This document shows, piece by piece, positions 10,101 to 18,531 of a stretch of DNA of 40,488 bases; the stretch's first letter is position 1, and the number at the start of each line of letters is the position of its first letter. Below the pieces are notes generated by a model. It was not told the origin of the DNA. It made no database searches and saw only the letters and a program-made list of their open reading frames with translations. The stretch is from contig JBELHA010000027.1 of NCBI GenBank assembly GCA_042091695.1, positions 1 to 40,488 of the forward strand, written 5' to 3'. Position numbers and translations under genes: made by a program. The stretch is from Flavicella sp042091695. GTDB taxonomy: Bacteria > Bacteroidota > Bacteroidia > Flavobacteriales > Flavobacteriaceae.

Positions 10101-10258
10101 GGAGGGTATTTCAAAATGCAAAAACGAGAATATACATCACAGGTTTGAACCTACTGCACTTCTCAAAATTCAAACTCTGGGATCCAGAAATGGCAGGAAA
10201 CGGTTTAGGATATCCTCCACAACGCGTTATCAATTTGGGTGCTCAGATAAATTTTTAA
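7142..10258 (+). CDS. susC-like: SusC/RagA-family TonB-dependent outer-membrane glycan importer
   Basis: This 1038-residue protein is the outer-membrane channel for glucan oligosaccharides. A signal peptide covers about 1-25. A CarboxypepD-regulatory-like domain follows at about 28-100 (GEIYDDSGNQLPGVSVIVEG, then FDGKYVLNI and YIGFETQKI). A plug lies at about 115-235 with the SusC signature pattern RGVTTFGFNNSPLILLDGL, then SFSIMKDATATSLYGARGAN and GVVLVTTKEGKKGKA. The rest is a long beta-barrel ending in RVINLGAQINF with a terminal Phe, as expected for BAM-inserted barrels. No STN/FecA-type anti-sigma-interacting domain is present, which agrees with control by the propeller regulator rather than by an ECF sigma factor. 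SusD follows after 10 bp. Family assignment is firm; the substrate is inferred from the neighbouring hydrolases. Confidence 0.96.
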   Translation: MNKATRFVYNILPFFAFFLSCTLYSQSGIISGEIYDDSGNQLPGVSVIVEGTSNGTSTNFDGKYVLNIKKAAATLVFSYIGFETQKIKVGNQKEINIILKESSSQLEEVQVVAFSKQKKNSVIGSITTLKASELKQPTSNITNALAGKISGLISYQRSGEPGEDNAAFFIRGVTTFGFNNSPLILLDGLQITANDLARLEPDNIASFSIMKDATATSLYGARGANGVVLVTTKEGKKGKAKISIRYENNFSSPSKVNSFLGAVDYMELYNRAERMRDPSANLLYSKQKIEGTRNGLNPNLYPDINWFDELFTDYAHNKRFNVNINGGGEVAQYYLAITSANERGVLKVDPLNNFNNNIDINRSNLRANININLTKTTKVSTKFYSLFQRYNGPIVSASDIFRQVAQANPANFPKVYDTDEITQFYNHTLFGNKGNGGFSNPYAESVRGFKDRFSNTTLAQFQIKQKLDFITEGLQFRGMASVRTYTENQNERSFTPFFYGANEVETESGIENTTYLISEGTEFLNDPTVSNYSNSNFYYEGVLEYNRSFDEKHDVSGLLVTYFQEALNTIGGGTAFSTLPSRNMGISGRASYNYDKRYFGEFNFGYNGSEKFAEKNRFGFFPSIGMGWILSNEPFFEKALPDVNLFKLRYTYGLVGNDGISSASDRFFYLSDVNLNNGGTGYTFGTTYNNYYNGFNINRYANENVSWEIATKSNIGLELGLFNKANLQADFFTENRRNIYMERQYIPETSGLTTGISSNIGEVKSKGIDLSLDFNHAFSGDFYITARGNFTYATNEILINGEPELLNENLSRIGHPVNQQWGYVAERLFVDQEDIDNSPEQFNGFSTTNAYLPGDIKYKDINEDGVINELDQTAIGKPSVPEIVYGFGFSTVYKDFDFSVFMQGSARSSFFINPNDISPFVNERNALSIIADNHWSEANPDPNAFWPRLSTYQIDNNEKTSTWWMRDGDFLRLKSLEFGYTIPAATGRVFQNAKTRIYITGLNLLHFSKFKLWDPEMAGNGLGYPPQRVINLGAQINF

Positions 10259-10268
10259 AAAACACAAC

Positions 10269-12191
10269 ATGAATTATAAACATTATATAGTCGCAATTTT
10301 AAGCCTATGCAGCAGTTCGCTGTATATTAGTTGCGAAGATTATTTAGATATTGTTCCTGATGGTACTCAGGAATTGCGTTTGCTTTTCAATCGAAAAGAA
10401 ACAGCTTACAATGCCTTGGCCAATAGCTATAGTTATTTGCCACAAAACGACGGTACCTATGCAAGTTATGTATTGGCAAGTGATGAAGTAGCAGTTCCCG
10501 TTCCTAAAGAATCTGATGCTATCAAAATGATGAAGGGACAGCAGAGTGTCTCTTCACCACTGATGGGCTACTGGTCTGGATTTGGTGCAGGAGGAAGAGG
10601 ACAGGGTTCTGTATGGGAAGGAATCCGAAGTTGCAACACGCTGATCGATAATATCGATTTGGTTGTAGACATGGAACAAACAGAAAAAAACCAATGGAAA
10701 GCGGAAGCTAAGTTCTTAAAAGCCTATTACCATTTTATGTTGGTTAGCAATTATGGACCTATTCCGATTGTAGACCGAAACTTACCTATATCTGCCTCGG
10801 ATCAGGAGGTACGTTTAGAGAGAGCCTTGGTAGATACGTGTTTTGAATACATTGTAAACACGATCGATGAAGCTATTAAAGATTTACCCGAAAAGGTTCT
10901 TGGAAACAACGATGTAGGTCGTATCGACCAAGTGATTGCCAAAGCCATCAAAGCTAAAGTCTTATTGTACAGTGCTAGTCCTCTATTTAATGGAAATGCA
11001 GACTTTTATGCAGACTTTGTAAATGCCGAAGGAAAACCTTTTTTCAATCAAACATACGATGCCAACAAATGGAAACTAGCAGCCGATGCTTCCAAAGACG
11101 CCATTGATGCTGCTGTTGCACAAGGAGCGGCTATGTACTATTTTACGGATACACCTCCAAAATTTGATGAGGATAATTTCCAATACGAAATCATCCGCAA
11201 ACAATACGACAATCGTTTTGCAATGACAGAACCTTGGAATTCAGAACTCTTATGGGGAAACTCTAGTCCAGTAACAGGAGGTCAATACTGGCAAATCCAG
11301 TCTCCTGCCATGATGAAGGACCCAAGCTCTTCCTCTGTAGAAGCGGCTTGGCAATGGTTGGCACCTAGCTTGCGAATGGCAGAAACTTATTACACCAAAA
11401 ATGGATTGCCTATCGATCAAGATTTAAGTTATGATTATACAGGTAGGTATGGTGTTGAAAATGTAGCTATCAACCAACGATTTTATGCTACTTATGGTAA
11501 CAAAACAGCCAAGCTCAACTTGGACAGAGAACCTCGATTTTACAGTTCTCTTGGCTTTGACAGAGGGATAATGAGAACCTGGGGTACATTGTGGAACTTG
11601 AAAATGCGAAAAGGAGAAACACACGGTAGAATTGCCAACACTGGTGATTATTTGGTAACCGGCTATGCGCTAAAAAAATTGGTACACCAAGATTCAGAAG
11701 GAGACGCCTACAACAAATCGATCACCTATCCATGGCCGATGGTCCGCTTGAGTGAACTGTACTTAGGCTATGCAGAAGCAATGAATGAATTCAGTGGTCC
11801 TTCTGAAGAAATCTACACTGCCTTGAATGAGATAAGAACCCGTGCAGGTGTTCCTTCTGTACAGGATTCGTGGAGTGATGCAGCCATTGCTGCGACACCA
11901 AACAAGCACACAAACAAAGATGGATTGCGCGAAATCGTACAACAAGAAAGAATGATAGAATTGGCCTTTGAAGGACAGCGTTATTACGACATCAGAAGGT
12001 GGAAACTAGCAGACCAATACTTTGCGACTCCAATCAAAGGGTGGTCCGTAGATGAAGAGTCCGAAGAAAACTACTACCAAATTATGGATGTAGGACTGCG
12101 TGCTTTTAGTACTCCTAGAGATTATTTACAACCTATTAGTTTTACGGAACTCTCACGAAACCCAAAACTAATTCAAAATCCAGAATGGTAA
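10269..12191 (+). CDS. susD-like: SusD/RagB-family surface glycan-binding lipoprotein
   Basis: The 640-residue lipoprotein has a lipobox ending at Cys22 (SLYISC), followed by the acidic EDYLD, which fits the surface-export signal of Bacteroidota lipoproteins. SusD hallmarks include NALANSYSYLP near the N-terminus, the TPR-like stretch AEAKFLKAYYHFMLVSNYGP, then AKAKVLLYSASPLFN and, near the end, RLSELYLGYAEAMNE, LNEIRTRAGVP and IVQQERMIELAFEGQRYYDI (followed by RRWK). It caps SusC and hands over oligosaccharides. It is larger than many SusD proteins, mostly through insertions in the middle third. It lies 10 bp after susC and 4 bp before the next gene, so translation is probably coupled. Confidence 0.96.
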   Translation: MNYKHYIVAILSLCSSSLYISCEDYLDIVPDGTQELRLLFNRKETAYNALANSYSYLPQNDGTYASYVLASDEVAVPVPKESDAIKMMKGQQSVSSPLMGYWSGFGAGGRGQGSVWEGIRSCNTLIDNIDLVVDMEQTEKNQWKAEAKFLKAYYHFMLVSNYGPIPIVDRNLPISASDQEVRLERALVDTCFEYIVNTIDEAIKDLPEKVLGNNDVGRIDQVIAKAIKAKVLLYSASPLFNGNADFYADFVNAEGKPFFNQTYDANKWKLAADASKDAIDAAVAQGAAMYYFTDTPPKFDEDNFQYEIIRKQYDNRFAMTEPWNSELLWGNSSPVTGGQYWQIQSPAMMKDPSSSSVEAAWQWLAPSLRMAETYYTKNGLPIDQDLSYDYTGRYGVENVAINQRFYATYGNKTAKLNLDREPRFYSSLGFDRGIMRTWGTLWNLKMRKGETHGRIANTGDYLVTGYALKKLVHQDSEGDAYNKSITYPWPMVRLSELYLGYAEAMNEFSGPSEEIYTALNEIRTRAGVPSVQDSWSDAAIAATPNKHTNKDGLREIVQQERMIELAFEGQRYYDIRRWKLADQYFATPIKGWSVDEESEENYYQIMDVGLRAFSTPRDYLQPISFTELSRNPKLIQNPEW

Positions 12192-12195
12192 AATT

Positions 12196-13407
12196 ATGAG
12201 GATTACAAATAAATACAAAACAGTTATATGGGCTTGTGTAGCTTTACTTTCGTTACTTTCGTGTGATGAAGATGACAATATAGACACACAGGCACCTGGT
12301 ATCCTGACCAATCTAACAGTCACTGCCACCAATGGAGGAGGAATTATCAATTACGACCTACCTGAAGACGATGACATATTATATGTAAAGGCAGTCTACA
12401 CCAACTCACAAGGTGAAGAGGTGTTTAGTGTCTCTAGCAAACACAATAGCAGTGTAGAAGTCACAGGACTCAATCAGACAACTCCTATCAATGTACAACT
12501 CTATGTGATTGACGAAAGCCAAAATAGGTCAAAGGCCGTAGGTTTTGATTTTACACCCTTGGAGTCTTTTATACATTTAGTGCAAGAAAGTATGACGATC
12601 AGTCCTGATCTAGGTGGGGTAAAAGTAACTTGGGACAATATTGCTTCGAAAACAGTATTTGTCTACTTGTACATTCAAGATGGTGCAGAAGAAATTGTTA
12701 GGATCCTATCATCAAGCAATGCTGAAGAAAGTCAATTTGTGCGAGGTCTAGAATCTAAAGAACTTTCTTTTTCCATCAAAGTAGAAGACTTTGACGGCAA
12801 CATGACGGAACTAGAAGACAAAGGAAAATTCACCCCTTTATTTGAGGAAAAAATTGACAAGTCTACATGGAGTTTAGTCAGTTCTCAGTCTATCAACGGA
12901 GATGCCTATGAAGGAAAAACGGTGAACTTATGGGATGATATCGTAGATACGGTAGAGACTGACAACGACAATAGCTATTTTATCGCTACCAGAGAGGACA
13001 ACGGTGGAAGTTTAAATTTCCCAATGGATATCGTGATCGATTTGAACAAAAATGTAAAAATCCAACGCTTCAAATTCTGGCAAAGAGCGTATTGGTACAA
13101 TGGTGGCGGCAAGAGCTATTACTACCAAGAAGAAAACCTAAAATCCTTTAATTTATATGCAAGTACCGACGGTGAAACTTGGAACATACTAGGTGAATTT
13201 GACTTGGGTACTCCTGAATTGAATAGCTCTGGTGACGTACCTGCTGCTATCCTACAAGCAGCTAGTGAAGGCCACGAATTTAGCCTACCCGAAATTTCAG
13301 AAGCATTTAGATACTTAAAATTTTCGATTACCTCAAACTACGGTAGCACACAAATTGTTGTAGGCTCAGAACTCACCTTATACGGATTGGATAATTTAAC
13401 AGAATGA
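12196..13407 (+). CDS. SusE/F-position surface lipoprotein (DUF4959/DUF5126/DUF5000-type)
   Basis: The 403-residue lipoprotein has lipid Cys23 (LLSLLSC) followed by DEDDN, a strong acidic surface-export signal. Residues about 28-125 fit the FnIII-like DUF4959 pattern (NYDLPEDDDILYVKAVYTN). Residues about 126-215 fit DUF5126 (GGVKVTWDN and FVYLYIQD). Residues about 215-400 resemble the discoidin-like DUF5000 domain (DIVIDLNKNVKIQRFKFWQR and NLKSFNLYASTDGETW). Proteins of this architecture typically follow SusD and bind glycan at the surface; aromatic-rich strands such as RAYWYNGGGKSYYYQE may contribute to binding. Its TGA stop overlaps the next gene's start (ATGA, 4 bp). The domain names come from pattern recognition and should be confirmed by profile search. 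Confidence 0.85.
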   Translation: MRITNKYKTVIWACVALLSLLSCDEDDNIDTQAPGILTNLTVTATNGGGIINYDLPEDDDILYVKAVYTNSQGEEVFSVSSKHNSSVEVTGLNQTTPINVQLYVIDESQNRSKAVGFDFTPLESFIHLVQESMTISPDLGGVKVTWDNIASKTVFVYLYIQDGAEEIVRILSSSNAEESQFVRGLESKELSFSIKVEDFDGNMTELEDKGKFTPLFEEKIDKSTWSLVSSQSINGDAYEGKTVNLWDDIVDTVETDNDNSYFIATREDNGGSLNFPMDIVIDLNKNVKIQRFKFWQRAYWYNGGGKSYYYQEENLKSFNLYASTDGETWNILGEFDLGTPELNSSGDVPAAILQAASEGHEFSLPEISEAFRYLKFSITSNYGSTQIVVGSELTLYGLDNLTE

Positions 13408-16097
13408 AAAAACGAAACACATATATCGCGTGCCTAGTATTTCTATGCACGCTTGCCCTAAACGCCCAAGGTTTGAAAAGATCCGGCAAAAAAATTATCG
13501 ATGAAAATGGACAAGAAGTACTACTGAGAGGAGTCGGGCTTGGCGGCTGGATGCTACAAGAAGGGTATATGATGAATTCCTCGGTGGGTGCGGATACCCA
13601 ACACGAATTCGTCGAAAAACTCAACTTGTTGATCGGAGAAGCGGAGACTGAAATATTCTATGAAAATTGGCGCGCCAATTTTATGACCAAACAAGATATT
13701 GACTCTATTGCAAAATGGGGCTATAACAGTGTTCGTTTGGCCATGCACTATAATTTATTTACTCCTCCTATCGAAGAAGAGCCCGTTGCAGGAGAAAATA
13801 CATGGAGAACTACTGGTTTTGAAATGGTCGACGAATTACTGACTTGGTGTGAGGAAAAACAAATCTATCTGATATTAGACTTACACGCCGCTCCTGGTGG
13901 ACAAGGGAAAGATGCCGCTATCTCAGATTACGATTCAGACAAGCCTTCTTTGTGGGAAAGTGAAGACAACAAAGCTAAAACAGTAGCACTTTGGGGAAAA
14001 CTTGCAGAAACTTACAAAGACAAAAAATGGATTGGAGGCTATGACCTGATCAACGAAATCAACTGGGACTTAGGGCCTACCGATTTACGAAACTTGTACG
14101 TTCGTATTACCAATGCCATTCGTGCCCATGATACAGAACACATCATCTTTATAGAAGGTAACTGGTTTGCAAATGATTTTACTGGCCTTACACCTCCTTG
14201 GGATGACAATATGGTGTACAGTTTCCATAAGTACTGGACCTTTAACGACACCGCCTCTATTCAATGGGTATTGGATATGAGAAACCAATACAACACCCCC
14301 TTGTGGATGGGAGAATCAGGAGAAAACTCCAACGTGTGGTATACCGAAGCCATTGACTTGTTTGAAAGCAATAATATCGGTTGGTCTTGGTGGCCATGGA
14401 AACGAATAGAAACCATCGTGAGTCCGTTTTCCATCAATTCGAATCCTCAATACGAAGCCATTATCAATTATTGGAAAGATGAAGGTGCAAAACCCTCCGC
14501 TACAAATGCCATTGCTGGTTTGAAACAACTGACAGACGATTTGTTGGTGGATAATAATACCTACTACAAAGATGTGGTAGACGCTGTATTGAGACAACCC
14601 AACGACCCCAACTTGGTACCCTATAAAGACCACACAATTCCAGGGGTCATTTATTTATCTGATTATGACTTAGGAACCAACGGTGTTGCTTATAATGATG
14701 TGGACTACGGAAACTATGCCTTATCTACTGATAACTATCAAAATTGGAATTCTGGTTGGGAGTACCGTAACGACGGTGTAGACATACAAACGAGTACAGA
14801 TAATGTCAACAACAATGGTTATCAAATAGGCTATACTCAAAAAGGAGAATGGCTAAAATACACCGTAAATATTGCAGAAGAGGGCTATTACGACTGTAAA
14901 TTCCGCTATGCCACAGAGCAGACAGGTGGCGCCGTACAACTCTTTATGGACGGTATAGACATCACCGGTAAAGTGGCTGTTGGAAGAACCGGTAGTTGGA
15001 ACTATTTTGTAAACCAAACTATTAAAAATAGTTATTTAGAGACAGGTACTCATGTACTAAAAGTATTGGTGGCTGGAGAAGGATCTTACAATATGAGCAG
15101 TATTGAATTTTACAAAAGCTCCAACCCAGATACTTCCTTTGCATTGGTTAGTGCCAACACAATCGACGATGAAAGCTCAATTGCATTGGTGTGCAACCTT
15201 CCTTTGGCTGACCAAGAAATCGATGTAACAAATTTTTCCCTTACAGTAAACAACGAAACTGTAAGTATCGTATCTGCTGAAATAGTATCTACAAATAACA
15301 GAAGTATGCACCTCTATACGGATAGCTCATTCTATTCAGAAGATGTGATCAAAGTAAGCTATTCTGGAACAGATATCGTGAATACATCGAATGTTTCCTT
15401 AGAAACATTTGCCAATGAGACTGTTGAAAACAACCTCGTACAGAGGGCTTTGATTCCTGGAAAAATTCAAGTAGAAAATTTTGAAACACAAGTAGGCTTG
15501 GCCATTGAAGACACAGAAGATGTTGGAGGAGGTGAGAACTTTGGCTATACTGACGCAGGAGACTATGCAACTTACAATGTATTTATCCAGAACAGTGGTA
15601 CTTACAATTTACAATTAAGAACAGCAGCAGCTTACGATAGTGGACGTATACAATTTGAACTTACTAAAGACGGAACAACAGAAACGATTTCAACCATCAA
15701 TCTTCCTGTAACAGGTGGATGGCAAAGTTGGACGACCAGTGCGACTCAAACCACCTTAGAAGCAGGGATCTACTCACTCAAGATGAAAATCTTAAAAAGT
15801 GGTTTTAATATCAATTGGTTTGATTTCGAATTTACAGGAAACTTGAGTTCTGGAGAAGCATTGTATACCGGTGTATCTGTTTATCCAAATCCATTTACCG
15901 ATATACTGTATGTTCAAACTACTGATGGGGCTGCCTTAGAAAGCTTAAAAATCAGAGACATTCAAGGACGTATACTCAAACACCTGAAACCGAGTAAGGC
16001 ACAAAAATACGCATTAGAAAACTTAGAACCCGGGGTATATATCCTTGAAGGAGCTTCAGAAAACAGAAGCTTTCAAAGAAAGATTATCAAGAAATAA
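13404..16097 (+). CDS. GH5-family beta-glucanase with two CBM6-like modules and T9SS sorting domain
   Basis: The 897-residue secreted enzyme has a signal peptide (1-22, LALNAQ) and a GH5 TIM barrel at about 24-355. The pattern is RGVGLGGWMLQEGY, NSVRLAMHYNLF, LILDLHAAPGGQGKD, YDLINEINW and WMGESGEN. Glu218 (NEI) is the expected acid/base and Glu304 (MGESGE) the expected nucleophile. A CBM6-like module follows at about 415-570 (NGYQIGYTQKGEWLKYTVNI), then a beta-sandwich at about 577-675. A second CBM6-like module lies at about 683-815 (PGKIQVENF, YTDAGDYATYNV, FNINWFDFEF), and a T9SS domain at about 822-897 (VYPNPFTD to FQRKIIKK). GH5 covers several beta-glucan activities. Its neighbours favour beta-1,3- or beta-1,6-glucan; the subfamily cannot be assigned by eye. 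It starts within the stop of the preceding gene. Confidence 0.9.
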   Translation: MKKRNTYIACLVFLCTLALNAQGLKRSGKKIIDENGQEVLLRGVGLGGWMLQEGYMMNSSVGADTQHEFVEKLNLLIGEAETEIFYENWRANFMTKQDIDSIAKWGYNSVRLAMHYNLFTPPIEEEPVAGENTWRTTGFEMVDELLTWCEEKQIYLILDLHAAPGGQGKDAAISDYDSDKPSLWESEDNKAKTVALWGKLAETYKDKKWIGGYDLINEINWDLGPTDLRNLYVRITNAIRAHDTEHIIFIEGNWFANDFTGLTPPWDDNMVYSFHKYWTFNDTASIQWVLDMRNQYNTPLWMGESGENSNVWYTEAIDLFESNNIGWSWWPWKRIETIVSPFSINSNPQYEAIINYWKDEGAKPSATNAIAGLKQLTDDLLVDNNTYYKDVVDAVLRQPNDPNLVPYKDHTIPGVIYLSDYDLGTNGVAYNDVDYGNYALSTDNYQNWNSGWEYRNDGVDIQTSTDNVNNNGYQIGYTQKGEWLKYTVNIAEEGYYDCKFRYATEQTGGAVQLFMDGIDITGKVAVGRTGSWNYFVNQTIKNSYLETGTHVLKVLVAGEGSYNMSSIEFYKSSNPDTSFALVSANTIDDESSIALVCNLPLADQEIDVTNFSLTVNNETVSIVSAEIVSTNNRSMHLYTDSSFYSEDVIKVSYSGTDIVNTSNVSLETFANETVENNLVQRALIPGKIQVENFETQVGLAIEDTEDVGGGENFGYTDAGDYATYNVFIQNSGTYNLQLRTAAAYDSGRIQFELTKDGTTETISTINLPVTGGWQSWTTSATQTTLEAGIYSLKMKILKSGFNINWFDFEFTGNLSSGEALYTGVSVYPNPFTDILYVQTTDGAALESLKIRDIQGRILKHLKPSKAQKYALENLEPGVYILEGASENRSFQRKIIKK

Positions 16098-16126
16098 AGA
16101 ACACGAACAATTTAAAATTTTTAAGT

Positions 16127-16999
16127 ATGAAAAAAACTTTCTCTTTTTATATTTTATGTACAGCAGTACTTATAATGGCGTGTAAGACAAAAGAAACACA
16201 CGACTCAGATAATAAAAAAACAAACAAAAAAGAAAACCCTGTGTGGACTGTTGACTTTTTAGATGATTTCAAGACATTTGATACAAAAAACTGGCAAGAC
16301 CAGCGTATCTGGGTCAACAACGAAACACATTGTTATGTTCCTGACAATAAATTCAATACACGTGAAGTAAGCAATGGAACCATCAAATTAAAAGTTGTAG
16401 ATACTGGAGAAAAAAGTCCTTGTGACAATTTCGACAAGCACGGCAAACAACACCCTGAGACCCAATACGTGGCAGGCCGTATCTGCTCAAAAAACCGTAA
16501 AGAGTTTATCAAGGGTAAATGGACGGCAAAGTTACGTCTATGGAGCAATGGGCAAGCAAGTATGTTTCCTGCCTGGTGGATTCTAGGTGCTCAAAACAAC
16601 GAACCTCCCGTACAAGAAGCGAATGAAAACATCTGCTGGCCTATGACAGGTTCAGGAGAGATTGACATCTTCGAACACCATGGAGACCATCAAAAAGATC
16701 ATTTTACGGCCGGAGCCATTAAAAACTTGGGTGAGTGTGACAAAGGAGATTGGTGGAGCCAACGCAAAGGGTTTGATGTAACACTCAACGAATATCACGA
16801 ATACTCTGTCGAATGGGAAGGGAGTGATTTGGTATACCGTGTTGACGATGAAGAGGTGTATAGAAATGTAGGCGAAGGAGACAAGTATCCAGAACCTATG
16901 TTTGCCATTCTAAACTTTGCAAAAATCACAGATTCTCCAATGGATGTTAAAGAATGGGTCATGGAAGTAGACTGGGTAAAACATGAATATAAAAACTAA
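16127..16999 (+). CDS. GH16-family lipoprotein endo-beta-glucanase (laminarinase-like)
   Basis: This 290-residue lipoprotein has lipid Cys19 (VLIMAC) and a linker rich in Lys, Asp and Asn to about residue 38. The GH16 jelly roll fills the rest. The catalytic signature ExDxxE is present as GEIDIFEHHG with Glu178, Asp180 and Glu183: nucleophile, helper and acid/base. Trp-rich cleft segments include MFPAWWILGAQ, and the strand LVYRVDDEEVYRN is typical. Bacterial GH16 enzymes with this signature commonly hydrolyse beta-1,3- or mixed-linkage glucans. With GH30 and GH3 next door, laminarinase activity is the most likely. The residues after Cys are KTKETHDSD, only partly like the acidic surface signal, so its membrane side is uncertain. 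No T9SS domain is present. GH30 begins 5 bp downstream. Confidence 0.92.
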   Translation: MKKTFSFYILCTAVLIMACKTKETHDSDNKKTNKKENPVWTVDFLDDFKTFDTKNWQDQRIWVNNETHCYVPDNKFNTREVSNGTIKLKVVDTGEKSPCDNFDKHGKQHPETQYVAGRICSKNRKEFIKGKWTAKLRLWSNGQASMFPAWWILGAQNNEPPVQEANENICWPMTGSGEIDIFEHHGDHQKDHFTAGAIKNLGECDKGDWWSQRKGFDVTLNEYHEYSVEWEGSDLVYRVDDEEVYRNVGEGDKYPEPMFAILNFAKITDSPMDVKEWVMEVDWVKHEYKN

Positions 17000-17004
17000 A
17001 TCGC

Positions 17005-18471
17005 ATGCTAAAAAAATGTATTGTCATTGGATTGGTCACCTCACTATGGGCATGCTCCACAAAAAAAGAGGAGGCTGTAACTACAAGCGCAACTGAAAAA
17101 ACTTCGTATCTAAACAAAAATCTATTCGTTTATACCACCGCCAAAGACACAGCACTCAGACTTGAAAAGACTGGTACAGAAACCTTTGGACAAAAGGTAC
17201 AAGCGAAAGAGACGGAAATTGCGGTGTTTGTCAATACCTCAAAAACCTTTCAACGCTTTTTGGGGATTGGCGGTGCCATCACTGACGCCTCTGCGGAGGT
17301 ATTCTCTAGCTTGAACCCTGTAAAAAAAGAAGAACTATTACAAGCCTATTTTGGTGAGGAGGGTATCGATTACAATATCATCCGAACGAGTATTCACTCC
17401 AGTGATTTTGGACTGGGAAGTCATACCTATATCGAAGAAGGAGATGCGGAACTGAAAACATTTTCTATCAGAAAAGACAAAGAAAAAAGAATTCCATTTA
17501 TCAAAAAAGCCCAAAAAATGATTGGCGAAGATTTAGTATTCTACGCAAGCCCTTGGAGTCCTCCAGCCTTTATGAAAACAAATAAAAATATGCTACAAGG
17601 AGGGAAATTACTCCCTGAATTTCGCCAAGCATGGGCAGATTACTATGTAAAGTTCATCCAGGCCTATGAACAAGAAGGCATTCCGGTATGGGGGTTGACA
17701 CTGCAAAATGAACCCATGGCAGTGCAACGTTGGGAATCCTGTATCTACACTGCAGAAGAAGAAAGAGACTTTTTAAAAAACTATTTAGGACCAACCCTTG
17801 AAAAGGAGGGATTGGGAGATAAAAACATCGTCGTGTGGGACCACAACCGAGACCTAATCAGCGACAGAGCTAACACTATTTTTGAAGACCCTGAAGCTGC
17901 CAAGTACGCATGGGGTATTGGGTTTCACTGGTACGAAACATGGACAGGAGGTGCTCCTAAATACGACAACCTAAAAAACATCAAAGCGTCTTTCCCAAAT
18001 AAAAACTTGTTATTTACAGAAGGATGCCAAGAAGGCTTTGATTATGAAAAAATGCAGCACTGGCCGAATGCAGAACGCTACGGAAACTCTATGATCAATG
18101 ACTTTAATTCAGGAGTCGTAGGTTGGACGGATTGGAACATTCTCTTAGATGAAAAAGGAGGCCCTAATCATGTAAGTAATTTCTGCTTTGCTCCCATTCA
18201 TGCCGATATTCGTTCCGGTCAACTAATATACACACCTACTTATTACTACATAGGACACTTTTCGAAGTTTGTCAAGCCAGGCGCAAAAAGAGTCAGTACC
18301 ACAACGAGTAGAAGCACCTTAGAAAGTACTTCTTTTCAAAATGTAGATGGACAACTCAATACTGTGGTAATGAACAAAACAAATCAAAACATTCGCTACA
18401 AATTGATCGTAAACGACAGCGAGGTAACACTAAACATAAAGGCACATGCCATGCAAACCATAGTCTATTAG
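17005..18471 (+). CDS. GH30-family lipoprotein, probable beta-1,6-glucan-acting enzyme
   Basis: The 488-residue protein has lipid Cys17 (SLWAC) and a GH30 (beta/alpha)8 barrel plus a C-terminal beta side domain (from about 420). Hallmarks are FLGIGGAITDASAEVF, YNIIRTSIHSSDF, FYASPWSPPAFMK, WGLTLQNEPM and LLFTEGCQEG. Glu236 in NEP is the expected acid/base and Glu339 in TEG the nucleophile. Relatives are glucosylceramidases and endo- or exo-beta-1,6-glucanases. In laminarin loci of flavobacteria, GH30 removes beta-1,6 glucose side chains, and that is the likely job here. STKKEE after the lipid cysteine is not the acidic surface signal, so a periplasm-facing location is plausible. The ATG is 5 bp after the GH16 stop. 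Confidence 0.93.
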   Translation: MLKKCIVIGLVTSLWACSTKKEEAVTTSATEKTSYLNKNLFVYTTAKDTALRLEKTGTETFGQKVQAKETEIAVFVNTSKTFQRFLGIGGAITDASAEVFSSLNPVKKEELLQAYFGEEGIDYNIIRTSIHSSDFGLGSHTYIEEGDAELKTFSIRKDKEKRIPFIKKAQKMIGEDLVFYASPWSPPAFMKTNKNMLQGGKLLPEFRQAWADYYVKFIQAYEQEGIPVWGLTLQNEPMAVQRWESCIYTAEEERDFLKNYLGPTLEKEGLGDKNIVVWDHNRDLISDRANTIFEDPEAAKYAWGIGFHWYETWTGGAPKYDNLKNIKASFPNKNLLFTEGCQEGFDYEKMQHWPNAERYGNSMINDFNSGVVGWTDWNILLDEKGGPNHVSNFCFAPIHADIRSGQLIYTPTYYYIGHFSKFVKPGAKRVSTTTSRSTLESTSFQNVDGQLNTVVMNKTNQNIRYKLIVNDSEVTLNIKAHAMQTIVY

Positions 18472-18531
18472 AACAAATTCAAAAAAAAACACCTACCCCT
18501 TCGTTTTTTTAAAACCCAATAAATTAGACCC

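Noticed and set aside
18481..18510. Possible terminator before the GH3 gene
   Set aside because: The only stem is AAAAAAAC with GTTTTTTT, all A-U except one pair and with a 12-base loop; it is too weak, and GH3 fits the operon.
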